From NCBI GenBank assembly GCA_020444515.1, contig JAHLKX010000005.1:372001-436000 (forward strand): a stretch of DNA of 64,000 nt. Direction: 5' to 3'. A program made the position numbers and the translations under genes. This document shows, one piece after another, positions 44,091 to 52,991 of this stretch (positions are counted from its first letter, which is position 1; every line of letters begins with the position of its first letter). Below the pieces are notes generated by a model. It did no database searches and was not told the DNA's origin. It saw nothing but the letters and a program-made list of their open reading frames with translations. The DNA is from Bacteroidota bacterium (GTDB taxonomy: Bacteria; Bacteroidota; Bacteroidia; Bacteroidales; JAADJA01).

Positions 44091-45416
44091 TTAACCTTTC
44101 AAATGAAATTCAATTATTTGTTTTGTCTGTTTCGAAATTTTGAACCGTTCATCTATACGATGTCCGACTATCCATGCGATTTTGCCTTCGGATTCAAGTA
44201 TCCATGTGTTTTCTTTTTGTGGTATGGATAACTTTTGATCAATAAAAAAATCGCTCAGCAATTTTTTATGTTTCATGCCAAGTGGATAAAAAAAATCACC
44301 TTCCTTCCAATGGCGGATGATGAGCGGAAATTTTAATTGAGTGGCATCAAGGGCGGCAATGTTTGGGTCATTTGGAATGGTATAGGATGTGCTTCGGGTT
44401 TGTTTTGTTAATTCCATAATAAAAGGACGATGGATCACTTCCTCTTCTTTTTCAATGCTAAATTCTACTCTTGCCGGACTTTTAATACTTTGCACCAAAA
44501 GGAACTCGCGATCCATACTTAACCTGTGCGTGAGAGAATAAAACTGCTTTCCTGAAACAGAGCCTGTGCTGTTGATGATGGATTTTGCCTGTGAAAAATT
44601 GAAATTGAACTCCCTAATTAATTCAAATAAATATACGGTAGGATTTGGCAAGAGCATTAATTTATCAATTCTGATCATCCATAGATCAGCCTTTGTTTGT
44701 ACAAGTTGATTTTTAATCTTTTGGATGTATTGCTCGTAAACCGCTTCCGCTACACGAAAATTTTCAATATTTCCGGTCAGGATTTTTTTTATTTCCGGTT
44801 TCATTTTCACCAGCATTGGAATTAGATCATGTCTGATTTTATTGCGATCATAGTCTGTTTTCAGATTGGAACTGTCCATGCTGTATGGGATGTTGTTTTG
44901 TTGTGCAAAATCCTCTAGCTCAGATCGATAAGCAAACAACATTGGATGAATTAGCTTGCCCTGCCTGGGTAGGATCCCGTGGATTCCTGTTAAACCGGTT
45001 CCCCTGAAAAGATTGATGAAAAATGTTTCGATCTGGTCGTCGAGGTGGTGAGCGGTGGCATAGCTGTCGAATTGATGCTCCTCCATCAGTTTTTCCAACC
45101 AGTTCACACGCAGTTCGCGCGCAGCCATCTGAATTGAGATCCGATGCTTTTTAGCATATGCTTTGGTGTCAAAGGATTTGATAAAATAAGGGATTCGGTT
45201 TTCCTCTGCAAACTTCGCAACAAAAGCTTCATTTTCTTCCGATTCGGCACCCCGTAATTTAAAATTACAATGGGCAATTGCAATGGGTATTTCCTTCAAA
45301 ATAAAGAGGTGCGTCATCACCATACTATCCATTCCTCCACTGACTGATAGCAAAATGGTGGAATGTTTTCCACACAGTTGATTTTCATCAATAAAACATT
45401 TAAACCGATCTTGCAT
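44091..45416 (-). CDS. tilS: tRNA(Ile)-lysidine synthase, 441 aa
   Basis: Essential enzyme converting C34 of tRNA-Ile2 (CAU anticodon) to lysidine using lysine and ATP. PP-loop ATPase motif LSVSGGMDSMVM at residues 23-34, then IAIAHCNFKLRG, AARELR, TAHHLDDQIETFFINLFRGTGLTG and RNKIRHDLIPML all match the N-terminal domain; a C-terminal substrate-binding domain has WKEGDFFYPLGMKHKKLLSDFFID. Length normal. A consensus promoter places its start site at the ATG. Confidence 0.95.
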   Translation of the reverse strand: MQDRFKCFIDENQLCGKHSTILLSVSGGMDSMVMTHLFILKEIPIAIAHCNFKLRGAESEENEAFVAKFAEENRIPYFIKSFDTKAYAKKHRISIQMAARELRVNWLEKLMEEHQFDSYATAHHLDDQIETFFINLFRGTGLTGIHGILPRQGKLIHPMLFAYRSELEDFAQQNNIPYSMDSSNLKTDYDRNKIRHDLIPMLVKMKPEIKKILTGNIENFRVAEAVYEQYIQKIKNQLVQTKADLWMIRIDKLMLLPNPTVYLFELIREFNFNFSQAKSIINSTGSVSGKQFYSLTHRLSMDREFLLVQSIKSPARVEFSIEKEEEVIHRPFIMELTKQTRSTSYTIPNDPNIAALDATQLKFPLIIRHWKEGDFFYPLGMKHKKLLSDFFIDQKLSIPQKENTWILESEGKIAWIVGHRIDERFKISKQTKQIIEFHLKG

Positions 45417-45420
45417 AGAA

Positions 45421-45452
45421 CAAAATTACAGTTTTCGTTGTTTAGCCATCAA
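45421..45452 (-). promoter_or_regulatory. Promoter of tilS, predicting leaderless mRNA
   Basis: Minus strand TTG (45450-45452), 21-nt spacer, TAATTTTG (45421-45428). The element ends 4 nt before the ATG (45416), so the transcript would start at about the start codon. Confidence 0.55.
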
Positions 45453-45549
45453 TTTTTTGTAGAATTGATTATCTTTGATTCTATCAATAGTCTTTTTAAA
45501 ACAGTATTTCGTAAAAAAAAGAGTAAAGCCATACCGATTTAAAAATTGC

Positions 45550-45557
45550 TATTTTTG
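45550..45557 (+). promoter_or_regulatory. -7 element (TATTTTTG) for mscS
   Basis: Exact TAnnTTTG match; predicted leader about 75 nt. No -33 TTG nearby. Confidence 0.4.
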
Positions 45558-45637
45558 TAGCCATAATCAGCAATCATTCTGAAACAAACCAAATAAGATT
45601 TAAAATTTTAATGTATTAATTAACTAATAAATGAATC

Positions 45638-46465
45638 ATGGAGAATTTGAATAATTTGGAAGGTATTATGAATACCATTTATGACCTGGCCCTTAAATAC
45701 GGCTTGAAATTGTTACTTGCCATTGTAACCTTAATTGTCGGTCTCTGGATTGTGAATGCTATCATTCGCGGGATCCGCCGCAATATGGAAAAAAGAAATA
45801 TTGATGCTACCTTGAGACAATTTTTGGGTTCACTTCTTTCGATGCTGTTGAAAATCATGCTTGTTATCAGTGTGATCAGCATGGTAGGCGTTGAAATGAC
45901 CTCTTTTGTCGCGATTCTGGCTGCAGCTGGTCTGGCTGTAGGTATGGCCTTGTCGGGTACTTTGCAAAATTTTGCAGGAGGTGTTATGATTGTTCTTTTC
46001 AAACCCTTTAAAGTGGGTGATTTTATTGATGCACAGGGACACATGGGGACTGTAAAGGACATTCAGATTTTTAATACAATTCTGAAAACACCCGACAATA
46101 AAACGATAATCATTCCCAACGGGGGATTGTCTACTAGCTCAATGACCAACTACTCTACGGAAGAAACCAGGCGTGTTGATTTTACCTTCGGTATTGGCTA
46201 TGGTGATGATATTGATAAAACCAAAAAAGTAATTGAAAATGTTATAAAATCTGATTCTCGGATATTTACCGATCCGGCTCCCTTCATTGCTGTTTCAGAA
46301 CTGGCTGACAGTTCGGTAAATTTTGCGGTTCGGGTTTGGGCCAATGCATCCGATTATTGGGGAATCTTTTTCGATATGAATGAAAACATCAAAAAGACTT
46401 TTGACAAAGAAGGAATTTCCATTCCGTTCCCGCAAAATGATGTGCACCTTTTTAACGAAAAATAG
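45638..46465 (+). CDS. mscS: Small-conductance mechanosensitive channel, 275 aa
   Basis: Tension-gated inner-membrane channel that relieves hypo-osmotic shock. Three TM helices (about 19-42, 62-82, 90-115); the pore helix TM3 has the Gly/Ala-rich pattern AAAGLAVGMALSGTLQNFAGGVMI. The beta domain follows with FKVGDFIDAQGHMGTVKDIQIFNT and NGGLSTSSMTNYS, then the C-terminal alpha/beta domain. Length like E. coli MscS. The DUF3078-like gene starts 31 bp downstream, possibly in the same operon. Confidence 0.95.
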   Translation: MENLNNLEGIMNTIYDLALKYGLKLLLAIVTLIVGLWIVNAIIRGIRRNMEKRNIDATLRQFLGSLLSMLLKIMLVISVISMVGVEMTSFVAILAAAGLAVGMALSGTLQNFAGGVMIVLFKPFKVGDFIDAQGHMGTVKDIQIFNTILKTPDNKTIIIPNGGLSTSSMTNYSTEETRRVDFTFGIGYGDDIDKTKKVIENVIKSDSRIFTDPAPFIAVSELADSSVNFAVRVWANASDYWGIFFDMNENIKKTFDKEGISIPFPQNDVHLFNEK

Positions 46466-46496
46466 AATATTGTTCAAGCTTGAAAATTTGAAGAAA

Positions 46497-47423
46497 ATGA
46501 GAAAAATTTTATCGCTAATCGTTGGATTATTTCTGCTGGGAAATGTCCTCGGACAGGAAAAGGAGGCGGATACATCCTGGAAAATCAATGGAGATATCAA
46601 TGTAATGTTTTCGCAAACAACTTTCTCTAATTGGGCATCCGGGGGTGAAAATAGCCTGACAATAAATGGATTCTTTAATTATTATGCCGGCTATTTTAAA
46701 GGTAAAAATAAATGGGAAAACATGCTGAATCTGGCCTATGGTCAGACCAAGACAGGTGACCAGGGATACCGTAAAAATGAAGATAAGATTGATTTCTTAT
46801 CAACATATGGTTATAAGGCTTCGGAACATTGGTTTTATTCTGCCAATTTAAGTTTCAAAAGCCAGTTTGCTGAAGGTTTTGATTACCATGATGATGTAGA
46901 TTCTCTAAAACCTGAAAAAATCTCAAATTTTATGGCACCTGGTTATTTGTCGGCAGGTTTGGGTATGGAATTCAGGCCTTATGATTATATGTCTTTCTAT
47001 CTTTCACCCGTGACTGCAAGATGGATCTTTGTGACGGATCAGGACCTGGCCGATGCAGGAGCATTTGGTGTGGAGCCTGCTGAATACAATGATGATGGTA
47101 TGAAAATTAAAGACGGGGAAACCTTAAGGCAGGAGTTTGGAGCATATTTCCGCTTCATCTTTAGTAAAGAGATCATCAAGAATGTAAGTTTCAGTACCAA
47201 ACTTGAATTGTTTTCCGATTATCTCGAAAATCCCCAGAATATTGATGTAAACTGGGATAATATGCTTGACCTTAAGGTCAATGACTGGATATCAGCGAAG
47301 GCTGGTTTACAATTGGTGTATGATGATAATACCCCTGTCACTGATAAAGACGGCAAAATTGGACCAAGAACACAGTTGAAGCAACTTCTTTCGGTAGGTC
47401 TAACATATAAATTTTCGAACTAG
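46497..47423 (+). CDS. DUF3078-like outer-membrane beta-barrel-type protein, 308 aa
   Basis: ATG at 46497 gives a signal peptide (MRKILSLIVGLFLLGNVLGQ); the frame runs on upstream into mscS without signal character. The mature part opens with FSQTTFSNWASGGENSLTINGFFNYYAGY and is rich in alternating aromatic beta strands, ending SVGLTYKFSN with a terminal aromatic-polar pattern typical of outer-membrane barrels. The SNWASGGEN block is typical of the DUF3078 family. Function unknown. Confidence 0.82.
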   Translation: MRKILSLIVGLFLLGNVLGQEKEADTSWKINGDINVMFSQTTFSNWASGGENSLTINGFFNYYAGYFKGKNKWENMLNLAYGQTKTGDQGYRKNEDKIDFLSTYGYKASEHWFYSANLSFKSQFAEGFDYHDDVDSLKPEKISNFMAPGYLSAGLGMEFRPYDYMSFYLSPVTARWIFVTDQDLADAGAFGVEPAEYNDDGMKIKDGETLRQEFGAYFRFIFSKEIIKNVSFSTKLELFSDYLENPQNIDVNWDNMLDLKVNDWISAKAGLQLVYDDNTPVTDKDGKIGPRTQLKQLLSVGLTYKFSN

Positions 47424-47468
47424 TCACCTGTGTGAGTAAATCCGTTAATAAAAAATGCAGACATTACC

Positions 47469-47497
47469 TTGCTCTTGATGAATCATGTCTAATTTTG
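47469..47497 (+). promoter_or_regulatory. Second candidate promoter upstream of the small Gly-rich gene
   Basis: TTG (47469-47471), 18-nt spacer, TAATTTTG (47490-47497). It lies about 70 nt upstream of the stronger promoter. Confidence 0.35.
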
Positions 47498-47534
47498 AAA
47501 ATCAAATGGAACGAAATCCTGAAATTTTTGATTA

Positions 47535-47566
47535 TTTGTAATTGTTGCAAATAATTATTACTTTTG
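47535..47566 (+). promoter_or_regulatory. Promoter of the small Gly-rich membrane protein
   Basis: TTTG (47535-47538), 20-nt spacer, TACTTTTG (47559-47566): strong consensus match. Leader about 95 nt. Confidence 0.6.
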
Positions 47567-47667
47567 CTGAGATTTCTAGCCTGAATTGTTTTTGCCTATT
47601 GAAGAATAAGACGTTGATTTTCAGGAAGAAGGAATTAATAAAAACTTAAAAGCAAAACCATATTAGA

Positions 47668-47898
47668 ATGAAAAAAGCTATATCGAAAATAATTGTTGGC
47701 CTCTCATTGGTTGGTTTAATGGTAATTTCTGGAACTGCTTTGGCAGATGCACCACCAGATCCGGGTGGTGATCCGAATGGCACTGGAGGGGGTACTCCGG
47801 TTGGAGGATCTCCCGTAGGAAGTGGCCTGGCAATATTAATTTCTTTGGGAATTGCTTATGGTGGCAAAAAAGTCTACTTTTTGCGGAAAGATAAATAA
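47668..47898 (+). CDS. Small Pro/Gly-rich exported protein with C-terminal TM and YGGKK basic tail, 76 aa
   Basis: Signal peptide (residues 1-27, ending TALADA), a Pro/Gly-rich stretch PPDPGGDPNGTGGGTPVGG, then PVGSG, a hydrophobic segment LAILISLGIAYGG and basic tail KKVYFLRKDK. The motif, TM and basic order is like tripartite C-terminal sorting signals (for example PID-CTERM-like tails), though identity to any one family is not certain. Own promoter and terminator, so a single-gene unit. Function unknown. Confidence 0.7.
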   Translation: MKKAISKIIVGLSLVGLMVISGTALADAPPDPGGDPNGTGGGTPVGGSPVGSGLAILISLGIAYGGKKVYFLRKDK

Positions 47899-47918
47899 TC
47901 CTAAAAAAGATAAAGTAT

Positions 47919-47949
47919 AAACCCTGCTGAAATTCAGCGGGGTTTTTTT
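47919..47949. terminator. Bidirectional intrinsic terminator
   Basis: AAACCCTGCTGA (47919-47930), loop AAT, TCAGCGGGGTTT (47934-47945), T-run to 47949. Serves the small gene and, by overlap with its stop, convergent radA. Confidence 0.85.
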
Positions 47950-49315
47950 ATCCGAATAACTTTCCAAATACTTCCTCCACGCGGCCAACAGGAATGATTT
48001 CAATTTGATAATCTTCCGGTCGAATGCCTTTTAAATTATATTTTGAAACAAATATTTTTTCCATACCCAATTTATCTGCTTCAGCCAATCGAAGTTCCAG
48101 TTTATTGACGGATCTGACTTCTCCTGAAAGGCCTATTTCTGCAGCGAAGCAAATATTTTGGTCAACTGAGATATCTTCATTGGAAGAAAGGACAGCTACA
48201 ACAACAGCAAGATCAATGGCAGGATCATCCACACGTAAACCACCAGCGATGTTTAAAAACACGTCCTTTGCCCCCAGGCGAAAGCCACTACGCTTTTCCA
48301 ATACAGCCAGTAACATATTCAGACGCCGGGTGTCAAATCCGGTGGATGACCGGATGGGCGTACCATAGCTGGCGCTGCTTACCAGTGCCTGGGTTTCAAT
48401 GAGCATAGGTCGAATGCCTTCGATCATAGCAGCAATGGCAATGCCACTCAGGTTTTTCTCCCGGTTTGATAGAAGGATCTCAGATGGATTGAGAACTTCT
48501 CGTAGCCCTGTTCCTGACATTTCATATATTCCGAGCTCAGAGGTTGATCCAAATCTGTTTTTAATGGCTCGAAGTATGCGGTATCCGTAATTCCTTTCTC
48601 CTTCAAATTGTACAACCGTATCGACCATATGTTCCAAAAGTTTGGGCCCGGCAAGGGAACCATCTTTTGTGATGTGTCCGATTAATATTACGGGTATATT
48701 GGTGATTTTGGCATATTTTTGAAATTCCCCAGCACATTCCCTGATCTGAGATATGCTTCCGGCAGAGGACTCAATAACATCGGTGTGAAGGGTTTGAATT
48801 GAATCAATTACAACTATTTGAGGATTCATTTCCTCCAGAATCTGGAAGATCCGCTGGGTATTGGTTTCCGCTAAAATGTAGCAATCATCGCTTCCATTCC
48901 CAATCCTTTCTGCACGGAGTTTAATTTGTTGTTCACTTTCCTCTCCGGTAATGTATAAAACCCTTTTCCCAACCAGTTTAAGCACTACTTGCAGGATGAG
49001 TGTAGATTTTCCAATGCCTGGTTCACCTCCGATGAGCACCAGTGATCCACTGACCAGTCCACCACCCAAAACCCTGTTAAGTTCACCGTTCATCGTATTG
49101 ATTCGTTGTTCATGATTGGCTTCAATTTCGCTGATTCGATGGGGGACAGGGGCTTTTCTATCGCGTTGGATGGGAGATTTGTTTTTGCCGGTTTCTTTTT
49201 GAATTACTTCTTCAACATATGTATTCCATTCGCCACAAGCGGGGCATTTTCCCATCCACTTGGCTGCCTGGGCACCACAATTCTGGCAAAAGAAGGTTGT
49301 TTTGGTTTTGGCCAT
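47948..49315 (-). CDS. radA: DNA repair protein RadA, 455 aa
   Basis: RecA-like ATPase that promotes branch migration in recombination repair. N-terminal C4 zinc finger (FFCQNCGAQAAKWMGKCPACGEW), Walker A GGEPGIGKSTL, the RadA signature KNRFGSTSELGIYEM, and a C-terminal Lon-protease-like domain (IRSSTGFDTRRLNMLLAVLEKRSG, DPAIDLAVVVA). Length normal. Last gene of the minus-strand run panC-panD-flippase-rfaE2-radA; 12 bp after rfaE2. Confidence 0.96.
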   Translation of the reverse strand: MAKTKTTFFCQNCGAQAAKWMGKCPACGEWNTYVEEVIQKETGKNKSPIQRDRKAPVPHRISEIEANHEQRINTMNGELNRVLGGGLVSGSLVLIGGEPGIGKSTLILQVVLKLVGKRVLYITGEESEQQIKLRAERIGNGSDDCYILAETNTQRIFQILEEMNPQIVVIDSIQTLHTDVIESSAGSISQIRECAGEFQKYAKITNIPVILIGHITKDGSLAGPKLLEHMVDTVVQFEGERNYGYRILRAIKNRFGSTSELGIYEMSGTGLREVLNPSEILLSNREKNLSGIAIAAMIEGIRPMLIETQALVSSASYGTPIRSSTGFDTRRLNMLLAVLEKRSGFRLGAKDVFLNIAGGLRVDDPAIDLAVVVAVLSSNEDISVDQNICFAAEIGLSGEVRSVNKLELRLAEADKLGMEKIFVSKYNLKGIRPEDYQIEIIPVGRVEEVFGKLFG

Positions 49316-49327
49316 AATGCAGTGATT

Positions 49328-49816
49328 TTATTTTTTTAATTTTTCAATAATCCCGGAAGTACTGAACCCTTTCAGGAATTCAATGGTCTCAATGCGGCCA
49401 CCCTTCGCTTTTACAATATCGGCACCAACAATATTTTCTGGTTCATAATCGCTTCCTTTGACAAGAACATCTGGCTGAATATGCTGGATTAAAGAATGGG
49501 GTGTATCATCGTCAAAATAAATAATGGCATCAACAAAACTAAGAGATGCCAGTAACAATGCCCTGGCTTCCTGGTTATTAACCGGTCTGTTGGGTCCTTT
49601 CAACCGGCCAACCGAATTATCCGTATTAAGACCGATAATGAGAATGTCCCCCAATGCTCTTGCTTTCGAAAGATAGTCAATATGTCCCCGGTGTAAAATG
49701 TCAAAACATCCATTGGTAAACACCAGCCGGAAATCTTTAAAATTCCAGTAAGCTAGTGTTTGCTTTAAATTTTCAGGGGTTAGTATCTTTTGCCGGGCTT
49801 TATCGAGGAAGTTCAT
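49328..49816 (-). CDS. rfaE2: D-glycero-beta-D-manno-heptose 1-phosphate adenylyltransferase, 162 aa
   Basis: Makes ADP-heptose for LPS core. Nucleotidyltransferase signature TNGCFDILHRGHIDYLSKAR (about 34-53) and LKGPNRPVNNQEARALLLASLSFVDAII are diagnostic for the RfaE2 / HldE C-terminal domain. It is a stand-alone domain with no RfaE1 kinase fused or adjacent. Starts inside the last 17 nt of the upstream flippase-like gene. Confidence 0.94.
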   Translation of the reverse strand: MNFLDKARQKILTPENLKQTLAYWNFKDFRLVFTNGCFDILHRGHIDYLSKARALGDILIIGLNTDNSVGRLKGPNRPVNNQEARALLLASLSFVDAIIYFDDDTPHSLIQHIQPDVLVKGSDYEPENIVGADIVKAKGGRIETIEFLKGFSTSGIIEKLKK

Positions 49817-50819
49817 TTTTGTTGCGATTTATTACCGGCAACAAAGTTAAGGAAAGAATTCCAACGATAACGATGGTTAAAGTTTGCCCGATCCACAGTA
49901 ACCAGCCCAGGGCATACCCCTGGGTGGCAGGGATAGAAAAAAGAGCCAGGATTTCAGCGACAATCCATGGATAGATGCCAATTCCACCCTGAACGATTAC
50001 AATTCCGATTGAACCAAAAACCAGTACTGCCAGTCCAACGCCCAGGTTGAGATGCTGGGTTGCCTCGATGCTATTGAAAACCACATAGGTCATTGACAGG
50101 TACATCATCCAGATGAGAATGGAATGAAAAATAAACCAGAATGGTTTTTTTATTTTTATAAGTGATTTCAACCCTTCAACAAAGCCGAGAATGATCTCTT
50201 TGATTTTCCGGTAAAACGTTGTATGAGAAATTCGATGCCTGGATTTGTAAAGGATAAATATTATAAATGCAATAATACCAAAAGAGACCCAATAAAATAT
50301 TCCCGGGTTTTCGAGTTCTTCATACCTGGCATTGAAGTTTTTAAAAATGGTGGTTTTCTTAAAAACACTGAGTTTATCCAGATGAATAAAAAAATTGATC
50401 AGAAATGCCAATCCTAGGCTGATCAAATCGATTCCCCGCTCGGTAATGACTGTCCCGAAGGCTTTTTGGAATGGAATTTTTTCATAGCGGGTTAAAACGC
50501 CGCATCGTGATACTTCACCCAGACGTGGAAGGGCGAGGTTGGCAAAATACCCGATCATTACTGCAAAAAAGGTATTGCTCAATCGGGGATGGTAACCCAT
50601 GGGTTCGATTAAAATTTTCCATCGGATAGCACGACTCAAGTGGCTGATTAGTCCAAAAGAAATTGACAAAGCAATCCACCAGAAGTTAGCTGAAACAAAG
50701 GATGAATAAATTTCCTTTTTTTCTTCCTCTGTAAGGTTATGCATGAATAGCCAGATGAAAAAAATACCCAACGCAAGAAAGAAAAGAATCTTAAAAGTAT
50801 CAAGGATTTTTTTTTTCAA
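49800..50819 (-). CDS. Flippase-like integral membrane protein (UPF0104/LPG synthase TM type), 339 aa
   Basis: Seven or eight TM helices with family motifs SHLSRAIRWKILIEP, FANLALPRLGEVSRCGVLTRYE and VITERGIDLI, and the late VVQGGIGIYPWIVAEILA. Related to the TM part of lysylphosphatidylglycerol synthases and YbhN-like proteins, which are proposed lipid transporters; the substrate here is unknown. TTG at 50819 is the only suitable start and lies 4 nt after the panD stop, pointing to coupling. Confidence 0.87.
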   Translation of the reverse strand: MKKKILDTFKILFFLALGIFFIWLFMHNLTEEEKKEIYSSFVSANFWWIALSISFGLISHLSRAIRWKILIEPMGYHPRLSNTFFAVMIGYFANLALPRLGEVSRCGVLTRYEKIPFQKAFGTVITERGIDLISLGLAFLINFFIHLDKLSVFKKTTIFKNFNARYEELENPGIFYWVSFGIIAFIIFILYKSRHRISHTTFYRKIKEIILGFVEGLKSLIKIKKPFWFIFHSILIWMMYLSMTYVVFNSIEATQHLNLGVGLAVLVFGSIGIVIVQGGIGIYPWIVAEILALFSIPATQGYALGWLLWIGQTLTIVIVGILSLTLLPVINRNKNELPR

Positions 50820-50823
50820 ACCT

Positions 50824-51171
50824 TTACTTTATTTGATTATGGTCATCAGGGAATAATATGGTGGGCTTAAATGTTTTGGCCTTTTCAAAGTCCAAGGATG
50901 CATAAGATACAATAATGATCTTGTCACCAATTGCAGCCTTGCGGGCAGCTGCGCCATTCAGTGAAATGATACCACTTCCACGCTCACCTTTGATTATGTA
51001 GGTTTCGAGTCGTTCACCGTTGGTGATATTATAAATGTGCACCTTCTCATTTTCAATAAGGTTGGCAGCTTCCATCAGATTTTCATCAATGCCGATGCTC
51101 CCGATATAATTCAGATCGGATTCAGTAATGGTCGCCCGGTGTATTTTCGACTTTAAAACTTCGATTTGCAT
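50824..51171 (-). CDS. panD: Aspartate 1-decarboxylase, 115 aa
   Basis: Pyruvoyl enzyme making beta-alanine for pantothenate. The self-cleavage site Gly-Ser is in [10 protein letters not shown] (about residues 21-30); the N-terminal [16 protein letters not shown] and [39 protein letters not shown] are canonical. 12 bp after panC. A TAATTTTG (51179-51186, minus) 7 nt before its ATG could be a secondary promoter within the panC end. Confidence 0.96.
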   Translation of the reverse strand: MQIEVLKSKIHRATITESDLNYIGSIGIDENLMEAANLIENEKVHIYNITNGERLETYIIKGERGSGIISLNGAAARKAAIGDKIIIVSYASLDFEKAKTFKPTILFPDDHNQIK

Positions 51172-51183
51172 AGTTGTGCAAAA

Positions 51184-52029
51184 TTATGAAAATAAAATGA
51201 TATTATCGATTAAACGAACATTTCCAACCCATGCCGCAATGCAAGCTATGACCGTATTACTTTGAGCCCAGGTTTGTAAAGGTTGTAGCGTATACATGTC
51301 AACAATTTCAAAATATTCCAGTTTTATATGTTTATGTTTTTTGAATTGTCGCATAACATATTCATTCACTTCTTTTATGGTGTTAAATCCTGACTTGATT
51401 TTTACCATTTTGAGTGTTTGATAAATTAAAGCGGCTTCTGTCCTTTCTGCAGCAGTTAGCCTTTCATTTCGGGAGCTCATGGCCAAACCGCTTTCTTCCC
51501 TAACAATGGGACATGGGACAATTTCGACTGGGATGTTATAGTCTTTTGTCATCCTGTGTATAATCACCAGTTGCTGATAATCTTTCAATCCAAAATATGC
51601 CCTTTCTGGTTCAACAATTTCAAATAATCTTTTAACGACAATGGCCACCCCATTAAAATGACCAGGGCGATGCTGCCCTTCCATTACATTCTCCAGTTCA
51701 CCAAAATCGTATTTTTCAGTGGCCGGTTCAGGATACATTTCCTTTTCCGAAGGATTAAATAAAACATGACAATCGACCTGGTTGAGTTTTTCAATATCGG
51801 CTTCGAGGTCTCGGGGATAGTGTTGAAGATCAGTTGGATTATTAAACTGTACCGGATTAACAAAAATACTGCAAACAACAATTTCATTTTCTTGCTTTGC
51901 TTCTTTTAAAAGAGAAAGATGACCTTCATGCAATGCTCCCATGGTTGGAACAAAACCAATGCTTTTACCTTCATTCCTGAATGATGAAAGGTATTGCCGG
52001 AGTTCTTTTTTTGTTTCAAAAATTTCCAT
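51184..52029 (-). CDS. panC: Pantothenate synthetase, 281 aa
   Basis: Condenses pantoate with beta-alanine using ATP. GFVPTMGALHEGHLSLLKEA (about 25-44) holds the HxGH site; CSIFVNPVQFN, RPGHFNGVAIVVKRLFE, YFGLKDYQQL, and REESGLAMSSRNERLT are canonical. Normal length. First of the pan-flippase-rfaE2-radA run; 35 bp downstream of the thioredoxin-like gene, with its own -7 element at 52054-52061. Confidence 0.97.
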   Translation of the reverse strand: MEIFETKKELRQYLSSFRNEGKSIGFVPTMGALHEGHLSLLKEAKQENEIVVCSIFVNPVQFNNPTDLQHYPRDLEADIEKLNQVDCHVLFNPSEKEMYPEPATEKYDFGELENVMEGQHRPGHFNGVAIVVKRLFEIVEPERAYFGLKDYQQLVIIHRMTKDYNIPVEIVPCPIVREESGLAMSSRNERLTAAERTEAALIYQTLKMVKIKSGFNTIKEVNEYVMRQFKKHKHIKLEYFEIVDMYTLQPLQTWAQSNTVIACIAAWVGNVRLIDNIILFS

Positions 52030-52053
52030 GGCTGGTTTTCAATCAAAAAAACT

Positions 52054-52061
52054 CAAATTTA
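52054..52061 (-). promoter_or_regulatory. -7 element (TAAATTTG) for panC
   Basis: Minus strand TAAATTTG matches TAnnTTTG; leader about 20 nt. No -33 TTG found. Confidence 0.4.
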
Positions 52062-52064
52062 ATG

Positions 52065-52571
52065 TTACTTTGAAAGAATTTGATAGGAATCTTTTTCCAG
52101 GCTATTTTCAGGAGATTCAACAATTCTTCCTACTTCTTTTTGGTCCTTATAGAAGATAAAGGTCGGAACATATTCTATGGATAAGGATTGGATGTCAAAA
52201 TTCCCAGCCAATTTATCTCGATCGACACAAATCAATTTAATTTCATCGGTTTTATAATCTAACCTGTCAAGGATCTTATAAAATCGTGGAACCTGCATTT
52301 GGCTGTCATAACACCATGTAGCCATCACGATTGTTATATGCGAATTATAAATGACATTTTTAAGTTTATTAAGGGTTTCATTGCAAGGCTCATAGGTGGC
52401 ATATTCAGCCATGAAATCCTGACCAAAAGCTCCTTGCTGAATCTCCATGCGAGTAGCTTGTCCTAACAGAACGGGATCAGTTCTGGCAGAATCAGTCATT
52501 TCAGTTTCCTGGGCAAATCCCGAAATTGGAATAATTAACGGAAATATGAGGACCAAAAATATTTTATTCAT
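52065..52571 (-). CDS. Secreted thioredoxin-family protein, WCYDS-type, 168 aa
   Basis: Signal peptide (MNKIFLVLIFPLIIPISGFAQ). The thioredoxin fold has TIVMATWCYDSQMQVPRF in place of WCxxC: one Cys, with Asp-Ser after it, a motif seen in a Bacteroidota thioredoxin subgroup. The cis-Pro segment YVPTFIFYKDQKEVGRIVE is intact. Only one active-site Cys, so disulfide chemistry may be atypical. ATG at 52571 is preferred over a TTG three codons earlier. Third gene of the CT-BCCP-Trx run. Confidence 0.8.
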   Translation of the reverse strand: MNKIFLVLIFPLIIPISGFAQETEMTDSARTDPVLLGQATRMEIQQGAFGQDFMAEYATYEPCNETLNKLKNVIYNSHITIVMATWCYDSQMQVPRFYKILDRLDYKTDEIKLICVDRDKLAGNFDIQSLSIEYVPTFIFYKDQKEVGRIVESPENSLEKDSYQILSK

Positions 52572-52594
52572 CTTTGTCAAACCTTCAAACCGGA

Positions 52595-52939
52595 TTATGC
52601 AAATTCTATTAAAAGTTCATTCTTAGCTACCCGATCACCCACTTTAACATTGATGGTTTTAATGGTGCCGTTGATGGGAGCCACAATGTCATTTTTCATT
52701 TTCATGGCCTCCAGAACCAATAGTTTATCACCTTCTTTGACCCGTTTTCGGGGTTTGATATAGATTTGCTTGATTGTGCCGGGAATAAAAGCGATCAATT
52801 TTTTTTCGTTCTTTTTTTCCCAGGGTTTTTTTCGCTTGTATTTTTCTGTTAGCAACGTTCTGTATTTGATATTTTCAATCAGCAACGTTTTGTAAGAAAG
52901 TTTTTTGTTTTCAACTTGCTTATCACTTGTATCTTCCAT
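52595..52939 (-). CDS. Biotin carboxyl carrier (biotin/lipoyl attachment) protein, 114 aa
   Basis: The biotin acceptor Lys is in LEAMKMKNDIVAPINGTI; VKEGDKLLVLEAMK and VKVGDRVAKNELLIEFA complete the attachment fold. The N-terminal 45 residues are highly basic (KYKRKKPWEKKNEKK), unlike an Ala/Pro linker. ATG at 52939 is preferred over an upstream TTG. It lies 52 bp after the carboxyltransferase gene and is the likely carrier for it; BirA at the left edge would biotinylate it. Confidence 0.88.
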   Translation of the reverse strand: MEDTSDKQVENKKLSYKTLLIENIKYRTLLTEKYKRKKPWEKKNEKKLIAFIPGTIKQIYIKPRKRVKEGDKLLVLEAMKMKNDIVAPINGTIKTINVKVGDRVAKNELLIEFA

Positions 52940-52991
52940 AACTGAAAAGTTTTGGTTCAATTAATCAGAATTCGCAGTACAATTTAGCGTG

